Below are positions 1 to 10,627 of a stretch of 64,000 nt of DNA, in pieces. A program made the translations under genes and the position numbers. The notes under the pieces are model-generated. The model was not told the DNA's origin, did no database searches, and saw only the letters and a list, made by a program, of their open reading frames with translations. Each line of letters begins with the position of its first letter. Position 1 is the stretch's first letter. Source of the stretch: an uncultured Algibacter sp. (lineage in GTDB: Bacteria; Bacteroidota; Bacteroidia; Flavobacteriales; Flavobacteriaceae); NCBI RefSeq assembly GCF_947487575.1, contig NZ_CANKXG010000008.1, positions 179,451 through 243,450 on the forward strand, in the 5' to 3' direction.

Positions 1-279
1 AACAGCAGTTACATTTCCATTAGGCGCATTAAATGAAATATAATTATTCATCGTCGCTCCAGCTGAAATAGGTACAGTTCCACTACCATTTGAATTAATA
101 GTTACACTATTGTCTATTTCAACATCATCAGGGTTAACTTGAAAGGCTCCTGGAGGTAATACTAATTTTTCATTCATTTGTAATGCAACTTCAGCTTCAT
201 CCGAAATTTTATCAACACTATCCTCTCCACATGTAAATAAGACCATCATAAGAACGATAAATAAATAATTGGTTTTCAT
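1..279 (-). CDS. Partial lipoprotein-like protein, C-terminus outside window
   Basis: Reverse strand opens with MKTNYLFIVLMMVLFTCGEDSVDKISDEAEVALQMNEK..., a signal peptide with lipobox-like LFTCGE; open to the window edge. Confidence 0.6.
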   Translation of the reverse strand, partial: MKTNYLFIVLMMVLFTCGEDSVDKISDEAEVALQMNEKLVLPPGAFQVNPDDVEIDNSVTINSNGSGTVPISAGATMNNYISFNAPNGNVTAV

Positions 280-473
280 AATTTTGATTTTGGTTAGCAG
301 TTATACTAAAAACTATTAACGGATATTAAAACAAAAATGTCCGAAATATACTTACATATAAAACTGACATTTTGTTGGTTAATATAATTCTCCCTAAGAA
401 CTAATTAATAGCGATGTAAATATCAATAATTAGTTTGATTAATGCAATACTCAAATTGAGTAGTACAACCTTT

Positions 474-1244
474 TCAAATAAGGTTTCTATTAATTTTAAG
501 CATCCCAATAAGCTCTCCTGTTGAGGATATGTTTAATTTTTTAAGAATATTTCTCCTATGCGTATCAACTGTATTTGCCGTTATACTAAGCTTCTCAGCT
601 ATTTCTTTACTTGAATAGTTTAAAACTAATAGCCTTATAACATCACGTTCTCTATTACTAACACCATCAGAAAGTAATTTTTGAGAAAAATTATTAAAAT
701 AAACCGTTTCATACTCATTTTTATCGTTTAATAATTTAGCTGAAGCACATACTTGCATTTCGATATTAGATGATAATACGGTGTAGTGAGCCAAACCTAT
801 TATAGGTTTGTTTTCCCTATCAAACTCTAGTGGCGTTGTATTTTGTATAATGTTTACATATTCATTGTTTCCATTCTTTAATCGATAATTCCATGTATAT
901 GTCATCTTACTCCTATCTCTAACAGCAATTTCTTTTAAAGTAAAATTCATAAGTTCGTTCAAAGCTTTTAACCATACTTCTAAATCTTCTGGATGCATTT
1001 TACTCCATAAATACCGCATACCCTTTGCCTTTAACTCCACTCTATCCATACCTAAGCAAGCATTCAAATTTTTACTTATGTATTCAAATGATAAATCTTG
1101 CGTGTTAGTAATACAGAAAAAAGTAGAATTATAAGGTAAGTATGTATCTAATTCTATTATTTTTTCAATGTGTTTTTTTAGTGAAGGATTATCATGCGAT
1201 TTAAAAATTTCTTTATAGGCTTCTTTGATACTTCCATTATTCAT
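474..1244 (-). CDS. PAS-domain LuxR-family transcriptional regulator
   Basis: PAS-like N-terminus and C-terminal HTH 'VSNRERDVIRLLVLNYSSKEIAEKLSITANTVDTHRRNILKKL'. Confidence 0.8.
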   Translation of the reverse strand: MNNGSIKEAYKEIFKSHDNPSLKKHIEKIIELDTYLPYNSTFFCITNTQDLSFEYISKNLNACLGMDRVELKAKGMRYLWSKMHPEDLEVWLKALNELMNFTLKEIAVRDRSKMTYTWNYRLKNGNNEYVNIIQNTTPLEFDRENKPIIGLAHYTVLSSNIEMQVCASAKLLNDKNEYETVYFNNFSQKLLSDGVSNRERDVIRLLVLNYSSKEIAEKLSITANTVDTHRRNILKKLNISSTGELIGMLKINRNLI

Positions 1245-1310
1245 AGATGAGAGATTTTCTTAAATATAGATAAAAAAAATTAAGAAGAACCTTATTAATT
1301 TAAGAGCATA

Positions 1311-1341
1311 AAAAAATCCCAAGAAAAATCTTAGGATTTTT
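1311..1341 (-). terminator. Hairpin terminator 3' of tRNA-Val
   Basis: AAAAATCC-AAGA...TCTT-GGATTTTT dyad directly 3' of the tRNA. Confidence 0.5.
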
Positions 1342-1342
1342 G

Positions 1343-1417
1343 TGGGCGCGAAGGGATTCGAACCCCTGACCCCTTGGGTGTAAACCAAGTGCTCTGAACC
1401 AACTGAGCTACGCGCCC
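1343..1417 (-). tRNA. tRNA-Val (anticodon TAC)
   Basis: RC: GGGCGCG acceptor, anticodon arm CTTGG-TTTACAC-CCAAG, T-arm GTTCGAATC, CGCGCCC acceptor. Confidence 0.95.
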
Positions 1418-1479
1418 TCTAAATTGGACTGCAAATATAACCTAGTTTTTAATATTGCAAAAACTTTTTCAATAAAAAA

Positions 1480-2697
1480 TTAAATTATTTCTGCTACAAC
1501 AAATGTACTCCCTCCAATAAAAATTAAATCATTGTTTTTTGCGTTTTTTAAAGCCGAATTATAAGCTTCATTAACAGTACCATATGCCTTACCTAATATA
1601 CCAAACTTAGATAATTTTTGTTTTAATTCTTTTTCATTTAATCCTCTTAAAATACTAGGTTTACAGAAGTAATAAGTAGCATTTTTAGGTAGCAAATCGG
1701 CTATCGTACTCAAATCCTTATCATTTACCACTCCAAAAACAATGTGCAAAGACTCGAAAGACTCATTTGAAAGCTGCTGCATTACATGACGCAAGCCCTC
1801 TCTATTATGTCCTGTATCACAAACTACCTTTGGAACCGCATTTAAAACTTGCCAACGTCCTAACAACCTTGTGTTTTTTACAACTTTTAACAAACCTTGA
1901 GTTATATTATTTTCAGAAATATTAAATCCTAATTTTTGAAGTTCATGTATTGTTTGAACAACAGTTTTTATATTCTTAGACTGGTAACTTCCAATCAAAT
2001 CTGATTTATATTTTTTAGAAATGACTTTATCTGCAAAAACAATCTTGGAATTATTAGTTTTGGCTAAACCCTTAAAAACCGATATTGTCTCTTTTTGAGT
2101 TTCACCAATAACTACTGGAACACCTTTCTTGATAATCCCTCCCTTTTCAAAAGCAATAGCTTCACGTGTATCTCCTAAAAACTGTGTATGATCTAAACCA
2201 ATATTTGTAATTACAGAAACCTCTGGAGTAATAATATTAGTAGAATCCAATCTTCCTCCTAAACCAACCTCAACAACAGCAAAATCAACTTTTTGTTTAG
2301 CAAAATATTCAAATGCCATGCCTACTGTCATTTCAAAAAAAGACAGCTTATTAGCTTCAAAAAAGGCTCTGTTTCGCTCGATAAAACCAATAACAAATTG
2401 CTTACTTACTTCTTGTCCGTTAATTTTAATACGCTCCCTAAAATCTTTTAAATGTGGCGATGTATACAACCCAACTTTATACCCGGCTTCTTGTAAAATG
2501 GAGGCCAACATATGGCTTGAAGACCCTTTTCCATTAGTTCCAGCAACGTGAATTGATTTAAACTTTTCTTCTGGGTTAGCTAAGTACTTTGCTAACTTTA
2601 TAGTATTTGATAAATCTTTTTTAAAAGCTGTTTTACCTTGCCTTTGATACATTGGGAGTTGAGAAAACATCCAATTGAGTGTATCTTGATATGTCAT
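1480..2697 (-). CDS. folC: Bifunctional folylpolyglutamate synthase/dihydrofolate synthase
   Basis: Mur-ligase motifs 'HVAGTNGKGSSSHMLASIL', 'TSPHLKDFRERIKING', 'GLGGRLDSTNII'. Confidence 0.92.
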   Translation of the reverse strand: MTYQDTLNWMFSQLPMYQRQGKTAFKKDLSNTIKLAKYLANPEEKFKSIHVAGTNGKGSSSHMLASILQEAGYKVGLYTSPHLKDFRERIKINGQEVSKQFVIGFIERNRAFFEANKLSFFEMTVGMAFEYFAKQKVDFAVVEVGLGGRLDSTNIITPEVSVITNIGLDHTQFLGDTREAIAFEKGGIIKKGVPVVIGETQKETISVFKGLAKTNNSKIVFADKVISKKYKSDLIGSYQSKNIKTVVQTIHELQKLGFNISENNITQGLLKVVKNTRLLGRWQVLNAVPKVVCDTGHNREGLRHVMQQLSNESFESLHIVFGVVNDKDLSTIADLLPKNATYYFCKPSILRGLNEKELKQKLSKFGILGKAYGTVNEAYNSALKNAKNNDLIFIGGSTFVVAEII

Positions 2698-2700
2698 TGA

Positions 2701-3555
2701 CTACTGACTTAATTTGAAGTTAACACTAACAAATCCTATTTGACGCGATGGTGCTTTAGAATCTGATGGCCATTTATGAGACATAGCAATTTTTTTTGCT
2801 GGCTCTAATAAGCATTGAGCCGTATTTGTTGTACCTTTTTGGCCAGGGTCTGCAGATACTACATTACCATTTTGATTAACAATAATTTTTACGATGACCA
2901 TTCCTGACTCATTACAATCTTGTTTCAATCTTTTAAAAGAAGCCTTACCCCTACCATTTAAACCGTAACCAACGCCTCCACTTCCGGTGCCTTGATCCCC
3001 AAAGTAACTTGGCGCATAAGGATTACCATCTAAGCTACCTTTATCTCCAGCTGTATTATCATTACCTTCACTTCCAGTTTCAGAACCTTCAGATTTACTA
3101 ACTCCACCAATTAAAGCATCCAGCTTCTTTCTTTTTTCTTCTTGTTCACGCTTTTCTTTAGCAATTCTATCCGCCTCGGCCTTAGCTTTAGCATCTGCAA
3201 TAGCTTTTGCTTTTGCTTCGGCTTGTTTTTGCTTTTTTATAGCAATTTCTTCTGCGTTTTCTTGTGTTAAAACTTCTTCTTTAACTTCTGATGACTTTGC
3301 AGGTTCTGGTTCTGCTTTTGAAACATCTGGTTGTGGTGGTTCTTCAATTTTACGAGGCTCAGACTTTACAGGTTTCAATGGCTGAATATTCCCTTTACCA
3401 AAACTTGAATTACCAAAATTTACGGCAACACCGTACTCTTCAGGCGGATCCATATATGTTGTACCAACCACAAACAACAAAAGCAACAGAATTACGGCTA
3501 TCAAAGCTGTTAATTTTGCTGAATTCTTTTCATGTTTTGTTTTAAAATACTTCAT
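2701..3555 (-). CDS. Energy transducer TonB-like protein
   Basis: Single N-terminal TM, Pro/Lys/Glu-rich linker, C-terminal TonB-like domain; adjacent to exbD/exbB. Confidence 0.8.
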   Translation of the reverse strand: MKYFKTKHEKNSAKLTALIAVILLLLLFVVGTTYMDPPEEYGVAVNFGNSSFGKGNIQPLKPVKSEPRKIEEPPQPDVSKAEPEPAKSSEVKEEVLTQENAEEIAIKKQKQAEAKAKAIADAKAKAEADRIAKEKREQEEKRKKLDALIGGVSKSEGSETGSEGNDNTAGDKGSLDGNPYAPSYFGDQGTGSGGVGYGLNGRGKASFKRLKQDCNESGMVIVKIIVNQNGNVVSADPGQKGTTNTAQCLLEPAKKIAMSHKWPSDSKAPSRQIGFVSVNFKLSQ

Positions 3556-3557
3556 CC

Positions 3558-3950
3558 CTATTTTGGCTTTACAGCTAAAACAACCTTAAATTTATTTCTA
3601 TTAGCGATATCCATCACTTTTACAACGTTTTTAACAGGAACTGACTCTTCTGCTCTTAGTATAATAGTTGGCTTCTCTTGAGAAGATAACGCAGCTAACA
3701 ATTCGTTTTCTAAAACACTTTCGCCAACTCGTTTTTGGTCTATATAATAGGTTAAATCTTTCTTTATACTAACTGCTACAGACTTTTTATTTTCTGTTTT
3801 TCCACTTGCTTTTGGTAATAAAATATCAATAGCATTTGTGGTTACTAAAGTTGAAGCAATCATAAAAAAGATAAGTAACAAAAACACAATATCTGTCATG
3901 GATGACATATTGAATTCTGGTGTAACCTTATTTCTTCCTCTAAAGTTCAT
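3558..3950 (-). CDS. exbD: ExbD/TolR biopolymer transport protein
   Basis: 'NMSSMTDIVFLLLIFFMIASTLV' TM and position between exbB and tonB. Confidence 0.9.
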   Translation of the reverse strand: MNFRGRNKVTPEFNMSSMTDIVFLLLIFFMIASTLVTTNAIDILLPKASGKTENKKSVAVSIKKDLTYYIDQKRVGESVLENELLAALSSQEKPTIILRAEESVPVKNVVKVMDIANRNKFKVVLAVKPK

Positions 3951-3951
3951 A

Positions 3952-4653
3952 CTAAGTAGGTTCGTTTAAATGATCTAAAAACTCTAACGAATTTGCTTCC
4001 ATTTGATATACCACTTTATCTGTTCTAACTACTAAGTGATTGTAAGCCATATATGCTACAATACCTACAATTAAACCAGCAACGGTAGTCGTCATAGCGG
4101 TATATAAACCACTTGCTAAAACGTCCATTTGTATAGAACCACCTGCGTTAGCCAATTCGAATATTGCTAATATCATTCCAATTACCGTACCAAGGAACCC
4201 AATCATTGGAGCAGCACCAGAAATGGTTGCTAGAATACTCACGTTTTTTTCTAGTCCATAAATTTCTAAACGGCCAGCGTTTTCGATAGCTGTGTTGATA
4301 TCAGCTAATGGTTTGCCTATTCTAGAAATCCCTTTCCCAATTAATCTTGATACTGGAGTGTTTTGTTGTGCGCAAAGCATTTGAGCTGAATCTATTTTAC
4401 CATTACTTACGTGGTCTTTAATTTGATTCATGAAATTAGCATCAACTTGCGATGCGGCTTTTATTGCAAAAATGCGTTCAAAATAAATATAAATAGCGCC
4501 TACTAAAAGTAAAAACAAAATGGCGATTATCAGTTGTCCTGCAAGGCCTCCACTACTAATTAACTCTATTATTGAAAGTGATTTTTCAACAGATTCACCA
4601 TCAGTTAGTACTTCTGTACCTTCTTGTGTGTCTTGTAATAATGTACTTAGCAT
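3952..4653 (-). CDS. exbB: MotA/TolQ/ExbB proton channel
   Basis: 'ISGAAPMIGFLGTVIGMI...MDVLASGLYTAMTTTVAGLIVGI' signature. Confidence 0.9.
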   Translation of the reverse strand: MLSTLLQDTQEGTEVLTDGESVEKSLSIIELISSGGLAGQLIIAILFLLLVGAIYIYFERIFAIKAASQVDANFMNQIKDHVSNGKIDSAQMLCAQQNTPVSRLIGKGISRIGKPLADINTAIENAGRLEIYGLEKNVSILATISGAAPMIGFLGTVIGMILAIFELANAGGSIQMDVLASGLYTAMTTTVAGLIVGIVAYMAYNHLVVRTDKVVYQMEANSLEFLDHLNEPT

Positions 4654-4752
4654 ATAATATTGATTTATTGCAAATGTATAACGTTTTGTTTTTTATTAAA
4701 GTATAATTGATATTTTAATATGCACTTTAAATGTTTTAACGGTTGCTGGATT

Positions 4753-4848
4753 TGCGTTAGGGATTGCAATGAAAAGCCCACAGCACCTCATGTTTTTGAG
4801 GTGCGCGGACTTGTAATGTAAAGCCCGACCCTTGTGGTAACGCCCAAA
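4753..4848 (-). repeat. Repeat family I, copy A (GGGCGTTACC...TAACGC)
   Basis: GCGTTA/TAACGC terminal stem and internal hairpin GCACCTCA/TGAGGTGC; 17 bp 3' of the nhaD stop. Confidence 0.8.
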
Positions 4849-4865
4849 TAACTTTTATTTAAATT

Positions 4866-6266
4866 TTAAAACCAAGTTCTTGTAAACATGAATGCTACTG
4901 CACCTACTAAGAAACCAACTAAAGCCAACCATGCTATTTTTTTTAAGTACCAGAAAAAATCTATTTTTTCCATACCCATGGCTACAACACCTGCAGCAGA
5001 ACCAATAATTAACATACTTCCTCCAGTTCCTGCAGAATAAGCAATAAAGTGCCATAACTCATTATCTATAGGTTCATGAAACATACCTAAACTAGCTGCT
5101 ACTAAAGGCACATTGTCTATTATAGCAGAACCTACACCTAACAATAATACCACTAAGTCTGAAACTCCTGTGTGCCCTTCTTGATGTAACTCTGTTCCTA
5201 ACATTGGCATTGTATCTTGTAATGACCCAGCAAAATTGAATAAGATTCCTAAAGATTCTAAAGCAGCTACGGCCATTAAAATTCCTAGGAAGAATAATAT
5301 ACTTGGTAATTCTATTTTAGATAATGAGTAATGTACAGGGCTATGCATGGCATGTGCATCGCTTTCTTCTGCACCATGCTCAGTCATACTAAACTTAGAG
5401 CTACTATAAATTTCTGCAAAAATAGCCACTACACCTAAAGACAACATCATACCAACATAAGGTGGTAAATGCGTTATTACTTTAAATATTGGAACAAATA
5501 CAATAGCACCTAAACCTAAATACAGCATGGTACCGCTAAACTTAGATTTCTTTTTTTCTTCAACTTCTTCCATTTCTAAATCCCCTTTAAAGGCTGGTAA
5601 AAATGATGCTATAAATGTTGGTACTGCCATACATAAAAATGATGGCAATAGTAAATACCCAATTAAATGCCCTGTGGTTACTTTTTTCCCAATCCATAGC
5701 ATGGTAGTAGTAACATCGCCAATTGGAGACCAAGCACCACCTGCGTTGGCGGCAATTATTATTAAACCCGCATACCAGATACGCACATTTCTGTCTTTTA
5801 CTATTTTTTGTAGAATAGAAATTAAAACAATGGTTGCTGTAAGATTATCAATTATTGCTGATAAGATGAAAGCCAGTATGGCAAAAATCCAAAGTATTTT
5901 ACTTTTTTTCTTAGTTTTAATAAAGTCTTTAATAGTTGAAAAACCATCAAAATAATCAATGATTTCAACAATAGTCATAGCTCCCAGAAGGAATACTAAA
6001 ATCTCAGAAGTTTTACCTAAATGATGCAATAGGGTTTCTTCCATTAAATGCATCTTTTCTTCGGAAGCTAAACCACCAAAATTTTCCATTAAGGAATGGT
6101 TTCCAGAGTCAAACCATTGTGTAAAGCCATCAATACCTAAAGCTATTAATGCCCAACAAATTGCCATCATGACTAGTGCCGGAATAAGTTTATCAATTTT
6201 AATACTATGCTCTAAAGTAATGGCTAAATAGCCCATTACAAACACTAAGATGATTGCTGCTTCCAT
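4866..6266 (-). CDS. nhaD: NhaD-type sodium:proton antiporter
   Basis: 'IDNLTATIVLISIL', 'ANAGGAWSPIGDVTTTMLWI', 'AIIDNVPLVAASLGM' NhaD motifs; multi-TM. Confidence 0.88.
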   Translation of the reverse strand: MEAAIILVFVMGYLAITLEHSIKIDKLIPALVMMAICWALIALGIDGFTQWFDSGNHSLMENFGGLASEEKMHLMEETLLHHLGKTSEILVFLLGAMTIVEIIDYFDGFSTIKDFIKTKKKSKILWIFAILAFILSAIIDNLTATIVLISILQKIVKDRNVRIWYAGLIIIAANAGGAWSPIGDVTTTMLWIGKKVTTGHLIGYLLLPSFLCMAVPTFIASFLPAFKGDLEMEEVEEKKKSKFSGTMLYLGLGAIVFVPIFKVITHLPPYVGMMLSLGVVAIFAEIYSSSKFSMTEHGAEESDAHAMHSPVHYSLSKIELPSILFFLGILMAVAALESLGILFNFAGSLQDTMPMLGTELHQEGHTGVSDLVVLLLGVGSAIIDNVPLVAASLGMFHEPIDNELWHFIAYSAGTGGSMLIIGSAAGVVAMGMEKIDFFWYLKKIAWLALVGFLVGAVAFMFTRTWF

Positions 6267-6274
6267 AAATTTAA

Positions 6275-7501
6275 TTAAATTAGTTGTTTTAGTGCAATTT
6301 CAAATGCTGTTGCACTCATTTCGGTTTTTGACTTATTTTTATTGTAAACTTGTTGTATGGCGTCTTTTATTCTATTCGAAGTATCATTAAAAATGGCCTC
6401 ATCTGTCATTTGCACTTTACGCTCCATAAAATACGCAAAAACTCTTGCCATTCCACAATTTGAAATAAAATCTGGAATTAAACTTACTTTATAATCAGTA
6501 TGCTCCATGATTGGCCCAAAGAAAATCTCTCTGTCTGCAAAAGGCACATTAGCACCGCAGGATATAACTTCTAGTCCATTATCAATCATTTCGTCAATTT
6601 GATGAATTGTGATTAATCGTGATGCAGCACAAGGTGCGAAAATTTCGGTATTTAAAGCCCATATCTTTCTATTAATTTCTTCGAAAGGAATTAAATTATC
6701 CGCCACTAAGGTATTATCTCTCTTAGCAAGAAAAAAATGACTTATATCATCAAAAGTAAAACCGTCTTCATTTATAACACCTCCTACTATATCTATAATA
6801 CCAACAATTTTAGCTCCCATTTGAGATAGATAGAAAGCAGCAGCAGCCCCTACATTTCCAAATCCTTGAACAACGGCCCGTTTACCTTTTATAGAACCTC
6901 CATAAATATTATAATACTGCTTTACAGCTTCGGCGACTCCAAATCCTGTAATCATATCGGCTACGGTATACTTTTTTGAAACATCTGGTGAATAATCTGG
7001 GTTTTCAATAACTTTAATTACACCTTGACGCAACTGCCCTATTCTATTAATTTTATCGGCTTCGGTGGGTTTAAAATGCCCATTAAAAACCCCCTCTTGC
7101 GGATGCCAAACTCCACTTTGTTCTGTAATAGGTATTACTTCATGTATTTCATCAACATTCATATCACCACCAGTACCGTAATAACTTTTTAATAATGGGG
7201 AAACAGCTGCATACCAACGCTCTAAAACACCTTTTTTACGAGCATCTTTAGGGTCAAAATTAATACCTGACTTAGCGCCACCAATAGCAGGACCAGAAAC
7301 CGTAAATTTGATTTCCATAGTTTTTGCTAAAGATAAAACTTCGTTCATATCAAGTCCTTTACGCATTCTTGTTCCACCACCTGCAGCTCCCCCACGAAGT
7401 GAATTAATAACCACCCATCCTTCTGCTTCTGTTTTAGAATCTTTCCAGTTAAAGATTATCTCAGGTGCTTTTTTCTCATACTTTCTTAATAATTTTTTCA
7501 T
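6275..7501 (-). CDS. Glu/Leu/Phe/Val dehydrogenase
   Basis: 'GGAAGGGTRMRKGLDMNEV', 'GPAIGGAKSGINFDP', 'VQGFGNVGAAAAFYLSQMGAKIVGIIDI'. Confidence 0.88.
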   Translation of the reverse strand: MKKLLRKYEKKAPEIIFNWKDSKTEAEGWVVINSLRGGAAGGGTRMRKGLDMNEVLSLAKTMEIKFTVSGPAIGGAKSGINFDPKDARKKGVLERWYAAVSPLLKSYYGTGGDMNVDEIHEVIPITEQSGVWHPQEGVFNGHFKPTEADKINRIGQLRQGVIKVIENPDYSPDVSKKYTVADMITGFGVAEAVKQYYNIYGGSIKGKRAVVQGFGNVGAAAAFYLSQMGAKIVGIIDIVGGVINEDGFTFDDISHFFLAKRDNTLVADNLIPFEEINRKIWALNTEIFAPCAASRLITIHQIDEMIDNGLEVISCGANVPFADREIFFGPIMEHTDYKVSLIPDFISNCGMARVFAYFMERKVQMTDEAIFNDTSNRIKDAIQQVYNKNKSKTEMSATAFEIALKQLI

Positions 7502-7660
7502 TCTACTTTCCTAATGACTCATTTATACAACATTCCTATAATCTATACGGAGATAAGTTTAAGCGAAGTTATAATTGAGTCATTAGGAAAATAAATTTTA
7601 ATTATTAATCTAACAAATATAAAAAACTAAAAAGCTATTAAGATTAATTTTTTATGATTT

Positions 7661-8719
7661 TTATGGGAGAAATATTCTACCAGAACTATGGTCTTTTGAA
7701 GCTCCTGTAACACTTTTCAAACAATTTACTTCGTTTCTAAGTTTTAATATCCCCAAAAAAGCAAAAACAAGGGCTTCTTTAAATTCTACTAAATCATTAT
7801 CAGGAATTAAAATATCAACTTTTTTATTCGATTTGATTTTTGAAATGATATAAGAATTATATGCGCCACCACCAGTAACTAGTACTTTAGAATTCTTTTT
7901 TAAAACTCGTGCTATTTGTTTTGAAATATGGTCTGAAAATGTTTTAAGAATATCTTTCTCTTCACCTCTTGCAGCTTCAATAAGCGGGAAAATATTTTTA
8001 TTAACCCACTCTAACCCTAATGATTTTGGTGGTTTTTCACTATAAAAATCTAACTCACTTAACATATTTCCCAAAGTCAGCAAATATGCTCCTGATGCTG
8101 CAATTTCACCCTTATCATCATAATCAAACCCTAATTGTTTAGCATATTTATTAAGGACAATATTAACTGGACAAATATCATAAGCAACCCGTTTATCATT
8201 CAAATCCATGGAAACATTTGCAAATCCTCCTAAATTCAAACAAAAATCGTATTCAGAAAACAACAATTTGTCCCCAACTGGAACAAGTGGAGCACCTTGA
8301 CCTCCTAGTTCAATATCCTGTACTCTAAAATCGCATACAACCATTTGTTGCAATATTTTAGCTAAAAATGGCAGATTACCTATTTGATAAGTTAATGCTT
8401 TATCTGGTTGGTGTAACGCCGTATGCCCATGAGAGCAAACAGCGTCAATATTTTCTATACCATATCTATCTATAAAATTTCTAATAACACCTCCTAAATA
8501 TTCAGTATAATCAACATCTATAATTTTTAATTCATCCAAAGAATTATTGACTAAATTCTTGAGTTTTTTATACCATTTAGAAGAATATTCAACAGTTTCA
8601 GCATTCAGAATCTCGAAACCCCAATTATCATTTAAATAAAACTTAGTATAAACTAAATCAATTCCATCTAAAGATGTACCAGACATTACACCAATTACAT
8701 AATATTCATCTTTCATCAT
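7661..8719 (-). CDS. anmK: Anhydro-N-acetylmuramic acid kinase
   Basis: 'GVMSGTSLDGIDLVYTKF', 'CSHGHTALHQP', 'VTGGGAYN'. Confidence 0.92.
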   Translation of the reverse strand: MMKDEYYVIGVMSGTSLDGIDLVYTKFYLNDNWGFEILNAETVEYSSKWYKKLKNLVNNSLDELKIIDVDYTEYLGGVIRNFIDRYGIENIDAVCSHGHTALHQPDKALTYQIGNLPFLAKILQQMVVCDFRVQDIELGGQGAPLVPVGDKLLFSEYDFCLNLGGFANVSMDLNDKRVAYDICPVNIVLNKYAKQLGFDYDDKGEIAASGAYLLTLGNMLSELDFYSEKPPKSLGLEWVNKNIFPLIEAARGEEKDILKTFSDHISKQIARVLKKNSKVLVTGGGAYNSYIISKIKSNKKVDILIPDNDLVEFKEALVFAFLGILKLRNEVNCLKSVTGASKDHSSGRIFLP

Positions 8720-8809
8720 AGAAAGTAAATGTAATCAACTTACTTAAATATATAAAAGAATCAACCCGTGAAATTGAGCCATTGTTTTTAAGTATTCACA
8801 TTTAAAAGC

Positions 8810-8817
8810 TATATTTG
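8810..8817 (+). promoter_or_regulatory. Putative Bacteroidota -7 box (TATATTTG)
   Basis: Matches TAnnTTTG about 40 nt upstream of the acyl-CoA dehydrogenase start; -33 element not confidently placed. Confidence 0.4.
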
Positions 8818-8856
8818 TAAACATTTTTTACCAAAACAAGATTTTAATTACGAATT

Positions 8857-9999
8857 ATGAATTTTAACCTTTCGGAAGAACATATAATGATACGAGATGC
8901 GGCTCGCGATTTTGCCAGAACAGAATTACTTCCTGGAGTAATTGAGCGTGATAACAAACAAGAATTCCCGCAAGAGCTTGTTAAAAAAATGGGAGATTTA
9001 GGTTTTTTAGGTGTTATGGTAGACCCAAAATATGGAGGAAGTGGAATGGATGCTATTTCATATGTACTAATTATGGAAGAACTTTCTAAAATTGATGCCT
9101 CAGCCTCTGTTATAGTTTCGGTAAACAACTCCTTAGTTTGTTATGGATTAGAAGCTTACGGAACAGAAGAACAAAAACAAAAATATCTAACCAAATTGGC
9201 TACTGGCGAATTTATTGGTGCATTTTGTTTAAGCGAACCTGAAGCTGGTAGTGATGCTACTTCACAACGTACAACAGCCATAGACAAAGGCGACCATTAC
9301 ATAATTAATGGCACAAAAAACTGGATTACAAGTGGTGGACGTGCTGATGTTTATTTAGTTATTGCGCAAACAGATAGAGATAAAGGCTCTCATGGCATTA
9401 ATGCTTTTATTGTTGAAAAAGGCATGAAAGGTTTTGATATTGGCCCAAAAGAAGATAAACTTGGTATCCGCGGAAGCGACACACACACCCTACAATTTAA
9501 CGATGTAATAGTGCCTAAAGAAAATAGAATTGGGGTTAACGGTTCTGGATTTCGCTTTGCTATGAAAACACTTTCTGGAGGGCGAATAGGTATAGCGGCA
9601 CAAGCCTTAGGTATAGCTTCTGGCGCATACGAATTAGCATTAAAATATTCCAAAGAACGAAAAGCTTTTGGAACAGAAATTTGCAACCATCAAGCCATAG
9701 CATTCAAATTAGCCGATATGTATACTGATATTGAAGCTGCAAGAATGATGGTCATGAAAGCTGCTTGGGATAAAGACCAAGGCAAAAATTACGATAAATC
9801 TAGCGCCATGGCAAAACTATACGCCTCGAAAGTAGCTATGGAACACACAGTGGAAGCCGTACAAATACACGGCGGTAATGGTTTTGTAAAAGAATACCAT
9901 GTAGAACGTTTAATGCGTGATGCAAAAATCACTCAGATATACGAAGGGACTTCAGAGATACAAAAAATTGTAATTTCTAGAAGTTTAATTAAAGAATAA
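8857..9999 (+). CDS. Acyl-CoA dehydrogenase
   Basis: 'GAFCLSEPEAGSDATSQRTTA', 'QIHGGNGFVKEYHVERLMRDAKITQIYEGTSEIQKIVISR'. Confidence 0.95.
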   Translation: MNFNLSEEHIMIRDAARDFARTELLPGVIERDNKQEFPQELVKKMGDLGFLGVMVDPKYGGSGMDAISYVLIMEELSKIDASASVIVSVNNSLVCYGLEAYGTEEQKQKYLTKLATGEFIGAFCLSEPEAGSDATSQRTTAIDKGDHYIINGTKNWITSGGRADVYLVIAQTDRDKGSHGINAFIVEKGMKGFDIGPKEDKLGIRGSDTHTLQFNDVIVPKENRIGVNGSGFRFAMKTLSGGRIGIAAQALGIASGAYELALKYSKERKAFGTEICNHQAIAFKLADMYTDIEAARMMVMKAAWDKDQGKNYDKSSAMAKLYASKVAMEHTVEAVQIHGGNGFVKEYHVERLMRDAKITQIYEGTSEIQKIVISRSLIKE

Positions 10000-10148
10000 A
10001 CATATAGTTTCTCCATAAACTATTATCTACTTTAAAAAAAAATCGTCATTTAATATATTTTCTATATTATTTGGCGATTTTTGTTAAGTTGCGTTAAACC
10101 TTCCGACTTAATAAATTAGATTTCTATCTTTAGACAAAAATATTTTCA

Positions 10149-10484
10149 ATGTCAAAAACATATTACGATCCAGCCGACTTAAGAAAGTTTGGAAAAATAA
10201 CAGAATGGAGTGAGGAGCTAGGAAACAAATTCTTTGATTATTATGGCAAAGTTTTCGAAGAAGGCGCGCTTTCCACAAGAGAAAAATCTTTAATAGCACT
10301 AGCCGTTGCCCATACAGAGCAATGCCCATATTGCATTGATGCATACACGAAAGATGGTTTGCAACGCGGTGTTACAAAAGAAGAAATGATGGAAGCCATA
10401 CATGTAGGCGCAGCTATAAAAAGCGGCGCAACTTTGGTACATGGCGTACAAATGATGAATAAAGTGAATAAGTTAGACGGATAA
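10149..10484 (+). CDS. Arsenosugar biosynthesis-associated peroxidase-like (carboxymuconolactone decarboxylase/AhpD-fold) protein
   Basis: 'SLIALAVAHTEQCPYCIDAYTKDGLQRGVTKEEMMEAIHVGAAIKSGATL' with CPYC AhpD-type motif; next to arsS. Confidence 0.85.
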   Translation: MSKTYYDPADLRKFGKITEWSEELGNKFFDYYGKVFEEGALSTREKSLIALAVAHTEQCPYCIDAYTKDGLQRGVTKEEMMEAIHVGAAIKSGATLVHGVQMMNKVNKLDG

Positions 10485-10487
10485 TAT

Positions 10488-10577
10488 TTTGGGCGTTACC
10501 ACAAGGGTCGGGCTTTACGTTACAAGTCCTCGCTCCTTCGTCGCTGTGGGCTTTCCACTGCAATCCCTAACGCAAAA
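10488..10577 (+). repeat. Repeat family I, copy B
   Basis: TTTGGGCGTTACCACAAGGGTCGGGCTTTACGTTACAAGTCC...CAATCCCTAACGCAAAA, a few bp after the upstream stop codon. Confidence 0.8.
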
Positions 10578-10627
10578 CCAGAACTCAAATTTTTCCGTAG
10601 TAACTATATATTAGTAAAAAATAACTA

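Noticed and set aside
5527-5955. 142-aa plus-strand ORF
   Set aside because: Antisense to the well-supported nhaD gene; no recognisable domain; shadow ORF
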